From the NCBI GenBank assembly GCA_900317715.1, contig ONHS01000065.1, positions 1-33,686 on the forward strand: a stretch of DNA of 33,686 bases, written 5' to 3'. The notes below the pieces were generated by a model. That model was not told where the DNA came from. It saw only the letters and a program-made list of their open reading frames with translations, and ran no database searches. The DNA is from an uncultured Bacteroidales bacterium (GTDB taxonomy: Bacteria > Bacteroidota > Bacteroidia > Bacteroidales > WCHB1-69). Made by a program: the position numbers and the translations under genes. This document shows positions 8,124 through 15,349 of the stretch, piece after piece (the first letter of the stretch is position 1; each line of letters begins with the position of its first letter).

Positions 8124-8131
8124 TACCTTTG
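8124..8131 (+). promoter_or_regulatory. Promoter -7 element of the S9 peptidase gene
   Basis: TACCTTTG matches TAnnTTTG, 35 bp before the ATG at 8167. No clear -33 element is seen, only T/C-rich sequence. Confidence 0.55.
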
Positions 8132-8166
8132 CACTTTCAAATTCGGATCAATCAAAAATCCCCAAT

Positions 8167-10275
8167 ATGAAGAAAATTTTTATCGCAATTGCTTTGCTGA
8201 CGCTGGTTTGCGCCTGTACAAAGAAACAAGAGAAGTCCGATGCGAACGTCATCGGGAAACCCGAAATCCAGGTCCAGGACGGCCGTTTCACCCCTGAGGT
8301 GATGTGGGCGCTGGGCAAGATGACCGACAAGGCGGTCTCCCCCAACGGCAAACAAATCGCCTACGCCGTCACCTATTACGACATGAAACAGAACAAGGGC
8401 AACGCCGAAATCTACCTCATCCCCAGCGAGGGCGGCGAGGCTAAACGTCTGACCACCACTGCCCAAAGCGAGTTCAACCTCGTGTGGCAAGATGACGAGA
8501 CCCTGCTCTTCTGCCGCGACAACGACATCATCTCCATGGCCATGAAGAACGGTCGCGAAACCGTTATCGGCACCGTGGAGAGCGGCATCGAGGGTTTCAA
8601 ACTCGCCCCGGACCACAAATCCATCGTTTACATCACGACCAAACCTGTCGTGCGCCCCAACCATCTGGAGAAGCTCTACGAAGGCCTCGACAAGACCACC
8701 GGCCGCATCAACGAGGATCTGATGTACCGCCACTGGGACAACTGGGTGGATGAATACCCGCAAATCTTCCTGGCTGAATATAACGGCAAAAAGGTGGACA
8801 TCGCCAATGCTATCGACCTCATCGACAGCACTTTCGAGTGTCCGATGCGTCCGTGGGGCGGCGTGGAACAGTACAACTACAGCCCCGACAGCAAGAAAAT
8901 CGCCTACACCTGCCGCAAAAAGACGGGTTACGACTACGCGCACTCCACCAACAGCGACATCTTCCTCTATGACATCGAGAAGAAGACCACCCAAAACCTC
9001 AGCGAGGGCATTATGGGCTACGACCAGAACCCCGTGTTCAGCCATAACGGCAAGTACATCGCATGGGAGAGCATGGAGCGCGACGGCTACGAAAGCGACC
9101 TGATCCGTCTGATGGTCATGGACCTCACCACGGGCGAGCGCACCAACATGTCGGAGAACTTCGACTACTACTTCACCGGCATCAGCTGGACCGACGACGA
9201 CAAGGAGATCCTCGGCGTGGTCTATTACCGCGGCACCGATCAAATCTTCGCTTGCAACCGTGAAACCAAGGAATTCCGTCAAGTTTCCGGCGGTTGCCAC
9301 GACGTGCACAGCTTCGAGCTGGTCAACGGCAAACTTTACGCCGACCAAGTCTCCATGCAGTATCCGTCAGAGATTTACGTCTATAACCTGACCGACAACA
9401 AGGGCGAAGGCAAGAAGGTTTCCGCCATCAATGACGACATCCTCTCGCAGGTGCGCATGGGTAAAGTGGAAGAACACTGGATCAAGACGGTCGATGGCAA
9501 GGACATGCTCACGTGGTTGATTTATCCGTACAACTACGACAGCACGAAGACCTACCCTGCCCTACTCTACTGTGAGGGCGGTCCGCAATCGGAGGTGGGC
9601 CAGTTCTGGAGCACCCGCTGGAACTTCATGGTGATGAGCGGCGCGGAATACTTCATCATCGCGCCCAACCGTCGCGGTACGGTCGGCTTCGGCCAAGCAT
9701 GGACCGAGGAGATCAGCGGCGACTACGGCGGTCTCTGTATGCAAGACTACATGACTGCTGCCGACTATTTCGCAGACAACGTGAAACAAATTGACAAAGA
9801 GAGACTTGGTGCGTGCGGTGCCAGCTTCGGCGGCTACAGCGTCTATTGGCTCGCCGGTCACAACCACGATGTGAAGGGTTATAGCGACGGTCGCCGTTTC
9901 AAAGCCCTTCTCGCGCACAACGGCATGTTCAACTTCGAGCAGCAATATCTTGAAACCGAGGAAATGTGGTTCGACAACTGGGATATCGGCGGTCCGTACT
10001 GGGATTGGAACAACCCGCAGGTCAAAAAGAGCTACGCCAACTCCCCGCACCTGTTTGTCGATAAATGGAATGCGCCCATTTGCGTGATCCACAGCGAGTT
10101 CGACTTCCGCATCGTGGCATCTGAAGGCATGGCTGCCTACAACGCCGCTCAGATGCGCCACATCCCGAGCCGTTACCTCTACTTCCCCGATGAAACCCAC
10201 TGGGTGCTGAAACCGCAGAACAGCCTCTTGTGGCACCGCAACTTCATCGACTGGTTCGACACGAACTTGAAGTAA
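8167..10275 (+). CDS. dpp5: Dipeptidyl-peptidase 5-type S9 serine peptidase (lipoprotein)
   Basis: An exopeptidase that removes dipeptides from oligopeptides, probably periplasmic or membrane-anchored: MKKIFIAIALLTLVCAC has a lipobox with Cys17. It has 702 residues, close to P. gingivalis DPP5 (684). Residues about 40-430 form the beta-propeller with repeated short strands (SPNGKQIAYAV, SPDSKKIAYTC, SHNGKYIAWES). Residues about 440-702 form the alpha/beta hydrolase domain, with oxyanion region YCEGGPQS, nucleophile Ser553 in GASFGGYS, Asp646 in HSEFDFRI and His678 in DETHWVLKPQN. The Asp-His distance of 32 equals that recalled for DPP5. A segment DVKGYSDGRRF between Ser and Asp is longer than in P. 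gingivalis. DPP5 is favoured over DPP4 or PTP by the EGGPQS and WFDNWDIGG sequences. It has its own promoter and a bidirectional terminator. Its TAA stop lies in a heptamer repeat. Confidence 0.92.
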   Translation: MKKIFIAIALLTLVCACTKKQEKSDANVIGKPEIQVQDGRFTPEVMWALGKMTDKAVSPNGKQIAYAVTYYDMKQNKGNAEIYLIPSEGGEAKRLTTTAQSEFNLVWQDDETLLFCRDNDIISMAMKNGRETVIGTVESGIEGFKLAPDHKSIVYITTKPVVRPNHLEKLYEGLDKTTGRINEDLMYRHWDNWVDEYPQIFLAEYNGKKVDIANAIDLIDSTFECPMRPWGGVEQYNYSPDSKKIAYTCRKKTGYDYAHSTNSDIFLYDIEKKTTQNLSEGIMGYDQNPVFSHNGKYIAWESMERDGYESDLIRLMVMDLTTGERTNMSENFDYYFTGISWTDDDKEILGVVYYRGTDQIFACNRETKEFRQVSGGCHDVHSFELVNGKLYADQVSMQYPSEIYVYNLTDNKGEGKKVSAINDDILSQVRMGKVEEHWIKTVDGKDMLTWLIYPYNYDSTKTYPALLYCEGGPQSEVGQFWSTRWNFMVMSGAEYFIIAPNRRGTVGFGQAWTEEISGDYGGLCMQDYMTAADYFADNVKQIDKERLGACGASFGGYSVYWLAGHNHDVKGYSDGRRFKALLAHNGMFNFEQQYLETEEMWFDNWDIGGPYWDWNNPQVKKSYANSPHLFVDKWNAPICVIHSEFDFRIVASEGMAAYNAAQMRHIPSRYLYFPDETHWVLKPQNSLLWHRNFIDWFDTNLK

Positions 10276-10298
10276 GACGTTAGACGTATGACGTATGA
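10272..10298 (+). repeat. Heptamer repeat (GTTAGAC/GTATGAC type) containing the dpp5 stop
   Basis: Units gtaagac, gttagac, gtatgac, gtatgaa. The first contains the TAA stop of the S9 peptidase. A near-identical sequence follows the stop of the GH97 gene on the other strand (11340-11368). Confidence 0.85.
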
Positions 10299-10303
10299 AA
10301 AAA

Positions 10304-10337
10304 GCGCGGCAACTTGTGGAGTTGTCGCGCTTTTTTT
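10304..10337. terminator. Bidirectional rho-independent terminator
   Basis: GCGCGGCAACT (10304-10314), loop TGTGG, AGTTGTCGCGC (10320-10330), one G-U pair, with a run of seven T to the right and six A to the left. It serves the convergent S9 peptidase gene (plus) and FISUMP lipoprotein gene (minus). Confidence 0.92.
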
Positions 10338-10358
10338 GTTGGATATTGATTTAGGACT

Positions 10359-11249
10359 TTATTCGTTCACGCCCTCATCGCGGAGACAGCGGACGCTCAA
10401 CCCATGATCTTTGGCGACTTTGCCATCAACGTGGAAAGCCCTGGAACTTTGATTGTTGATATAACGGTACCATACCTTTTCAGGATTGTCTTTGTACTCG
10501 GTACAACTCCACACAAGTGCGAAATCACCCAAACCGCATCCGCTGGGAGATCCGCCATGCAACGACCCAGCGGGCAACAGCCCGAAATGCGTGGCATTGT
10601 TCAAGCTTTGGTCGTTACCCACGGAATAGAGATATGTACTTGACCTCCAAAGCGTTGTCGAAGCAATAGCTTTGTCTATGTAACGGATGTCATCACCAAC
10701 CACATATTCGGGATGGCTACTGATGGTGTCTGCGAATTCTTTCCATTCCGAGTCACTGGGCACATGCCAGCCGTTCGGACAAATCCCCTGTACACCGCTG
10801 GGGTTCGCATCGCTGCTAAACGCTCCATTCATCACCGCTGGCCAGTTGTAAAGATAGCCATAAACCTCAACATCTGCCGTCCCAGCATCTGGAACATACC
10901 GGTAAGGTGCTGTGGTGGTGAAGTACGAAATGGAGTATCCTTCTGTCAACGGAATTTCCTCCCCGTTGGCATAATGGGTGGTAACCAGATTTTCTGCCAT
11001 CCACACCTGATTGCCAATGACCACCGCATCATAACGGTTCCCGTCAAAATCGGCAACCGCGTTGTGAATCACAGTCCCCGTAGGCAGAAAAGCAGCCGTG
11101 GTATCCGTGTTATCCTCGTTGCCTCCAGACGGATTTACCGGTGGATTGTCCTCCGGTTCCTCAATAGGCTCCTTATGACAGGAAGACAGAAACATTGCGA
11201 GTGACACCCCAAAAGCCAAAACTATAAGCCAAAATTTGTTATAATTCAT
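10359..11249 (-). CDS. FISUMP-domain lipoprotein
   Basis: A 296-residue surface or periplasmic lipoprotein. MNYNKFWLIVLAFGVSLAMFLSSC is a lipoprotein signal with lipobox LSSC (Cys24), followed by a Pro/Glu/Asn-rich linker (residues 25-50). Residues about 60-290 match the Fibrobacter succinogenes major paralogous domain (TIGR02145): GNQVWMAENLVTTHYANG, YGYLYNWPAVMNG, GVQGICPNGWHVPSDSEW, FGLLPAGS, WSCTEY, LSVRCLRDEG. The domain has a C-type-lectin-like flavour and no known enzymatic activity. The start codon and the codons for MNYN lie inside a heptamer array of AATTCAT units. This start is chosen because an earlier ATG in the array runs into a stop. No promoter consensus is visible in the 115-bp gap to the GH97 gene, so co-transcription is possible. 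A second FISUMP domain ends the giant protein at 16356. Confidence 0.88.
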   Translation of the reverse strand: MNYNKFWLIVLAFGVSLAMFLSSCHKEPIEEPEDNPPVNPSGGNEDNTDTTAAFLPTGTVIHNAVADFDGNRYDAVVIGNQVWMAENLVTTHYANGEEIPLTEGYSISYFTTTAPYRYVPDAGTADVEVYGYLYNWPAVMNGAFSSDANPSGVQGICPNGWHVPSDSEWKEFADTISSHPEYVVGDDIRYIDKAIASTTLWRSSTYLYSVGNDQSLNNATHFGLLPAGSLHGGSPSGCGLGDFALVWSCTEYKDNPEKVWYRYINNQSSRAFHVDGKVAKDHGLSVRCLRDEGVNE

Positions 11250-11368
11250 AATTCACAATTCATAATGCATAATTAAATTCATAATTCATCGTCCTCATTC
11301 ATCGTCCTTCATTCTTCATTCTTCATTCATCATTCATCATACGTCACACGTCTAACGTCTTACGTCAC
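11238..11368. repeat. Long composite heptamer array spanning the whole gap between GH97 and the FISUMP gene
   Basis: About 18 consecutive 7-bp units whose sequence drifts along the array: AATTCAT type (11238-11290), then CATCGTC and CATTCTT/CATTCAT types (11285-11338), then ACGTCAC/ACGTCTA types (11338-11368). It contains the start codon of the FISUMP gene at one end and the TGA stop of GH97 (11365-11367) at the other. No gene or promoter consensus is seen within it. Confidence 0.88.
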
Positions 11369-13833
11369 ATTTCCCGCACCGACACTGCAAATCCCCCGCA
11401 CGGCGCCATCTTCAGTTTCAAGACGCTTTTGCTCGTCACCACTTTCTTGGTGATGGTGTAAGCCTGCGGATTGTATTCCAATTCTGAATTTTGAATTCGG
11501 AATTCGGAATCATCAGGGAGACCGCAAGCATCCTTTGCATCGGTGTAAATGACAGCCTCATATTTCACGCCGGGCTTCAGGAAATCGAGTTTTACGGTGA
11601 CCTCGCGGGCGTTCTCGTCGGTGATACCGCCGACATACCACACATCGCGCGGGTTTTGTAGAGACGCGCCATGGCACGTCTCTACGGTGTCGGGAATGGC
11701 ATACACAAACCGTGTGGCATTGGAAATCACCCCTCTTTTGCCGTCAGCCAACGTACCGACACCTTCTGCTGCCTTGTTCAATGTAGAAATCTTCGGGTGA
11801 CGGGCGGTCACGATGTAATCCCCAGGTTCTGCCATAATGTAGATGCTGGTGTCCCAATCAACGGCCACATCCTTGATGAACTGGAAGGCGTCCATATAGG
11901 GCTCGTAATGCTCAGGGAAGTCGGCTGCCATCTGCAACGGCGAGTAGAAGGTAACGTAAAGTCCCAATTGGTTGCAGATGGTGTGATGCATCTTCTTTCC
12001 CCACGACACGATTTTGCCCATGTCGGGTTCGAAAATGCCGGGGGTGTAGTCCATCGGGCCGCCCTGCAGACGAGTGAACGGCAGGATGGAGGTGTGTCCA
12101 GGATGGATGCGCTCGCGGAACTCGGTGCCCATCGCACTCTCGTTGCCAATCATGTTGGGCCAAGTGCGATACAAACCGGTGGGACGTACCGCCTCGTGCG
12201 AGTTGACCATAATGTGGTGCTTGGCGGCCTCCACGATAGCGTAATGATAGTGATTATTGATAGGCTGGCTGTAGTGACCCTCGCCAAACGGGATGATGGT
12301 GCCCACATAACCGCCCTTCACGGCATCGTATCCGTACTGGTTCATCAGCGTGTAAGCCTGCTCCATCCAATGCTCGTAGTTGATAGTGGAAGCGCTGCTC
12401 TCGTGGTGCATGATGAGGCGGATGCCCTTTTCGTGGGCGTATTTGTTCAGTGCGGGCAGGTCGAAATCGGGATACGGTGTAAGGAAGTCGAAGACGAACT
12501 CCTTCTGTTTACCGTACCAGTCTTCCCAACCGATATTCCAGCCCTCGATGAGCAGTCCATCGAAACCATTGGCAGCGGCAAAGTCGATATAACGGCGCAC
12601 ATTGGCATTGTTGGCACCGTGGGTGCCGTTAGGAGTGGCGTGAACGTAGTCGGTTTGACCGAGCTTCACCGACGGGAAGTCGTCGGTGTAGCTCCAAGTG
12701 CTCTTGCCGGAAATCATCTCCCACCACACACCCATGTACTTCACGGGGTGGATCCAGGAGACATCCTCCAAAGCGCATGGTTCGTTGAGGTTGAGAATGA
12801 GGCGGGAAGCGAGTACATCGGTGGCCTTCTCGCACACCATGATGGTGCGCCAAGGGGTATGGCAAGGGGCCTGGATACGGCCTTTGTAGCCAGTAGCATC
12901 CGGACACAACCACGCACGGAAGGTGTATTTTGGCTGTTGGCTATTGGCTTTTAGCTGTTGGCGAGGAACAGAGGAAAGAGTATCCCAAGGGTTAATCGAT
13001 TGGGAATCCAAAAAATCGAGGTGCATGGTCGGATAGTCGAGGGTGGCGGCCTCGTGGATGTTGAGGTAGAGGCCGTCGTCGGTCTTCATCTGGATAGCCG
13101 TCTGCACGCCCGTTTTCGAGAACGCGGTCCACGGCCAGCCGCCGTTCTTATGGCTCACATCCCACAAACTGCGGATCTCCGACAGTTTCGACTGCGTGTA
13201 GTTGTACTCCTGCGTGTCGTAGTCGCCGGGAATCCACCACGCGGTGTGGTCGCCGGTCATCGCGAACTCGGTCAGTTCCTCCTTGATCCAGAAGCAGACC
13301 AGCGCATTGTAGATGTTTCCCGGGTACAGCTTGGCGGGCAGCAAGTCAGGAAATTCGTAGCGGAAGCCCAAGCCGTCGTTGTAGAGACGGAAGCGGATCT
13401 GCATCACGGTAGGCCGTTTCTCTGTTGAGTGGTCCATGCTCGCCACAGAGCCCACAGGCTGTTCCAACGTCACTAACAACTCGTTGTAGTGGTTGCGGAT
13501 GCGTGCCTCCTCGCCCCAAACAGGCTCCCACGTCTCGTCGAAGCTGCTAAATTGCTTGTCCTTCAACACGAAAGCATGGGCAAGGTCTTCGCGCCATTCG
13601 AGGATGAAGCCCATTCTGGAAGCCAACACCACGGGCTTGCCGTCGCGGAACAACGAATAGGTGGGCACGCCGTCATCCGTAAGCACAAACCTCAGCTCCA
13701 ACTTCTGGTCAGGACTTTTCAAAACAAGTCCATCAGCCTGTTTTGCAGGTGTTTCAGTCGTTTTTGAAACGCCGAAAAGCGGCATGCACAGCACCGCAAT
13801 CCATATTATAATGGCAGAGTATATATTTTTCAT
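11365..13833 (-). CDS. GH97 inverting alpha-glucosidase (SusB type) with repeat-derived insertions
   Basis: An exported glycoside hydrolase releasing glucose from starch-type oligosaccharides in the periplasm. It has 822 residues versus 738 for SusB. Residues 1-24 are a signal sequence. Residues about 35-310 form the GH97 N-terminal beta-sandwich, about 320-690 the TIM barrel and about 700-822 the C-terminal beta domain. Glu478 (MHHESS), Glu547 (SHEAVRP), Glu565 (GNESAM) and Glu571 (GTEF) reproduce the 69-, 18- and 24-residue spacings of SusB Glu439, Glu508, Glu526 and Glu532. This implies the inverting, calcium-dependent type rather than the retaining galactosidase type. Three non-family stretches come from repeats: about 291-302 (QLKANSQQPKY), 717-726 (VETCHGASL) and 775-785 (SEFRIQNSELE). 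No susC/susD genes are nearby. It may be read with the upstream fusion gene (94-bp gap). Confidence 0.94.
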   Translation of the reverse strand: MKNIYSAIIIWIAVLCMPLFGVSKTTETPAKQADGLVLKSPDQKLELRFVLTDDGVPTYSLFRDGKPVVLASRMGFILEWREDLAHAFVLKDKQFSSFDETWEPVWGEEARIRNHYNELLVTLEQPVGSVASMDHSTEKRPTVMQIRFRLYNDGLGFRYEFPDLLPAKLYPGNIYNALVCFWIKEELTEFAMTGDHTAWWIPGDYDTQEYNYTQSKLSEIRSLWDVSHKNGGWPWTAFSKTGVQTAIQMKTDDGLYLNIHEAATLDYPTMHLDFLDSQSINPWDTLSSVPRQQLKANSQQPKYTFRAWLCPDATGYKGRIQAPCHTPWRTIMVCEKATDVLASRLILNLNEPCALEDVSWIHPVKYMGVWWEMISGKSTWSYTDDFPSVKLGQTDYVHATPNGTHGANNANVRRYIDFAAANGFDGLLIEGWNIGWEDWYGKQKEFVFDFLTPYPDFDLPALNKYAHEKGIRLIMHHESSASTINYEHWMEQAYTLMNQYGYDAVKGGYVGTIIPFGEGHYSQPINNHYHYAIVEAAKHHIMVNSHEAVRPTGLYRTWPNMIGNESAMGTEFRERIHPGHTSILPFTRLQGGPMDYTPGIFEPDMGKIVSWGKKMHHTICNQLGLYVTFYSPLQMAADFPEHYEPYMDAFQFIKDVAVDWDTSIYIMAEPGDYIVTARHPKISTLNKAAEGVGTLADGKRGVISNATRFVYAIPDTVETCHGASLQNPRDVWYVGGITDENAREVTVKLDFLKPGVKYEAVIYTDAKDACGLPDDSEFRIQNSELEYNPQAYTITKKVVTSKSVLKLKMAPCGGFAVSVREM
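11480..11510 (-). repeat. In-frame heptamer array (AATTCGG type) inside GH97
   Basis: Units aattctg, aattttg, aattcgg, aattcgg, then aatcatc. It encodes SEFRIQNSELE between CGLPDD and NPQAYTI, where GH97 proteins normally have only a few residues. The unit resembles the intergenic AATTCAT array at 11238-11290. Confidence 0.8.
11658..11685. repeat. 28-bp palindromic element inside GH97
   Basis: Perfect 9-bp arms GTAGAGACG (11658-11666) and CGTCTCTAC (11677-11685) around an inner GCCATGGC palindrome, with one C/A mismatch. Coding-strand translation gives VETCHGASL between AIPDT and QNPRDVWYVGG. A diverged relative lies in the gap at 13875-13907. Confidence 0.85.
12930..12962 (-). repeat. In-frame heptamer array (TTGGCTG type) inside GH97
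   Basis: Units ttggctg, ttggcta, ttggctt, ttagctg, ttggcga, the same family as the intergenic arrays at 5243, 6558, 15309 and 16262. It encodes QLKANSQQPKY between SSVPR and TFRAWLCPDATG. On the coding strand at least one other frame contains stops (TAA, TAG), so the inserted phase matters. Confidence 0.85.
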
Positions 13834-13874
13834 AACACTATAGATTGAGTAATTGCTAAAATAATTGTGGATTA

Positions 13875-13907
13875 GTGTAGAGACGCCATATTATGACATC
13901 TCCACAC
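13875..13907. repeat. Imperfect palindrome (GTAGAGACG family) between GH97 and the fusion gene
   Basis: GTGTAGAGACG...CATCTCCACAC with an AT-rich centre (CCATATTATG). Three arm positions mismatch, most allowing G-U pairing. It shares the GTAGAGACG core with the element at 11658. It occupies the 94-bp gap 13834-13927, in which no promoter consensus was found. Confidence 0.65.
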
Positions 13908-13927
13908 TCCGCATCTCACCCTAATGC

Positions 13928-15286
13928 CTATTCCAACGTCTTCACCGGGAACGTGAAATAGGTGTTCGGGAAGGGCTCGTCCTTCAGGGTGAAGTGCCAC
14001 CATTCGCTGCCGAGAGGTTTGAAACTGCGACCGGCGGGACTGGAGCTGTTGTTACCCGTGTATTGGCCTGTATTCGGATTCCCGCAGAAATCGGGATGGC
14101 TCTCGGAACCGAACCAATCGAAGGTGCCGCCCATATCGACCTCTTTTTCGGTGCGCATGTCGAAGAGGGTCAAATCGACTGTGGATCCGCGGGTGTGGCC
14201 GCTCTTTTCCATGATGTATTCCAATTCGAAGAGTTTGTCGCGGGGCACGTCGGGATAAAAGTAGGGCTTCATCAGCGTGTCGGTGATGTCAGCGGCCCAA
14301 CGCACGAAGTGGTCAACGGCGCACTGCGGACGGTAAGCGTCGTAAATCTTGAGTCGGTAGCCCATCTTCAGCAGGTCTTCGCTCACGGCGCGGAGGCTGT
14401 CGGCGGCGCGGCGGGTCATCAGCGCCACAGGTTCCTGATAGCCATCAATGCGCTTGCCCACGAAGTTGTAGGTGCTGTGGTAGCGGATTTCCAAAATGGC
14501 AAGCGGAACGGCATCTGCGAGGTTCACAAACTGGGAAGCATCGTCGGCGGGCGACATCTTTCCCGTCAAACGCTTGAACTCGTCTTGAGCCTTTGCGAGC
14601 TGTGCGAGGAATTCCGGACTGGTGTGCAAGCGAGCGAGGCCAATGGATCCACCGAGACGGCTGGCATCCACATCGCTCTGCCAGTGGGCGCCCACGATGA
14701 CGCGGCTTTCGCCGTACATGTAGCCGCGAGCCATGATGGCGTTGGCGTTGTCGGGGTTGACCTCGGAAAGCAGAAGAGCCCCCGCATAGCCGCGCTGGCT
14801 GTGTCCTGACGGATAAGAGCCTTCGTTTCTCAAATCGGCCTCCTCATTCACCGTGTACATGTGCTCCTGGAAGCGCACGAACGGGCGTTTGCGCATGTAA
14901 TAGGCCTTCGGTTCCACGCGCATCTGGTCGATGGTGGAAAGGCTGTTGACCACCAGCTTGTAAATTTCGGGGGTGCCTTCTTTCGAGATCTTCAATCCGA
15001 AAGGCACGCTGAGTTCGTCCATGAGGGCGTCGAATGACCAAACGGCGTCGCGCACGGCAATGGCAGTGCGGGCCGCGTCGTTCCGTTGCGTTTTGCCCCA
15101 CATGTAGCGCATGATGTCGTGGGCAAAATCCTCCCCAATGGTGTCGGGCGGTGCCGGCAGACAATAGATGAGGTTCGGTAGCTCTTTCGTGTCGAAATAG
15201 AGCGTGACGCTATCGTTTTGCGCCTGGGTGCGCAAACTGCCGCAAAGCATAATGACGGCAAAAGAGACAGTAAGAATCCGTTTCAT
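13928..15286 (-). CDS. PAP2/class A acid phosphatase fused to VanX-type D-Ala-D-Ala dipeptidase
   Basis: An exported two-domain protein of 452 residues with a signal peptide at 1-22 (ends TQAQ). Residues about 55-245 form a PAP2 phosphatase with the complete motif set: Lys127-x6-Arg134-Pro135, PSGH 159-162, and Ser194-Arg195...His201...Asp205 (ESRVIVGAHWQSD). The family acts on phosphomonoesters or lipid pyrophosphates. Residues about 255-450 are a peptidase M15D (VanX/DdpX) domain with the zinc and catalytic motifs SGHTRGSTVD (His364, Asp371) and EWWH (Glu428, His431), plus DAYRP and the ending LKDEPFPNTYFTFPV. The region between them (QYTGNNSSSPAGRS) is Gly/Ser/Asn-rich, where VanX has a NR-x-L helix. 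Both halves appear intact, so a periplasmic bifunctional envelope hydrolase is inferred; the phosphatase substrate is unknown. The upstream gap to the DUF3298 gene is 61 bp and mostly repeat. Confidence 0.9.
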   Translation of the reverse strand: MKRILTVSFAVIMLCGSLRTQAQNDSVTLYFDTKELPNLIYCLPAPPDTIGEDFAHDIMRYMWGKTQRNDAARTAIAVRDAVWSFDALMDELSVPFGLKISKEGTPEIYKLVVNSLSTIDQMRVEPKAYYMRKRPFVRFQEHMYTVNEEADLRNEGSYPSGHSQRGYAGALLLSEVNPDNANAIMARGYMYGESRVIVGAHWQSDVDASRLGGSIGLARLHTSPEFLAQLAKAQDEFKRLTGKMSPADDASQFVNLADAVPLAILEIRYHSTYNFVGKRIDGYQEPVALMTRRAADSLRAVSEDLLKMGYRLKIYDAYRPQCAVDHFVRWAADITDTLMKPYFYPDVPRDKLFELEYIMEKSGHTRGSTVDLTLFDMRTEKEVDMGGTFDWFGSESHPDFCGNPNTGQYTGNNSSSPAGRSFKPLGSEWWHFTLKDEPFPNTYFTFPVKTLE

Positions 15287-15308
15287 ATTTTTTGTGTTTA
15301 TATTCTAA

Positions 15309-15349
15309 ACAGCCAAAAGCTAACAGCTAAAAGCCAAAAGCCAACACCT
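15309..15349. repeat. Heptamer array (AGCCAAA type) between the DUF3298 and fusion genes
   Basis: Units cagccaa, aagctaa, cagctaa, aagccaa, aagccaa, cacctaa. It overlaps the TAG stop (15348-15350) of the DUF3298 gene on the minus strand. Confidence 0.85.

Noticed and set aside
8152..9348. Minus-strand open frame of 398 codons
   Set aside because: Antisense to the S9 peptidase gene, which has complete catalytic motifs and its own promoter and terminator.
11671..12954. Plus-strand open frame of 427 codons
   Set aside because: Antisense to the GH97 gene, whose minus-strand frame holds all SusB active-site residues.
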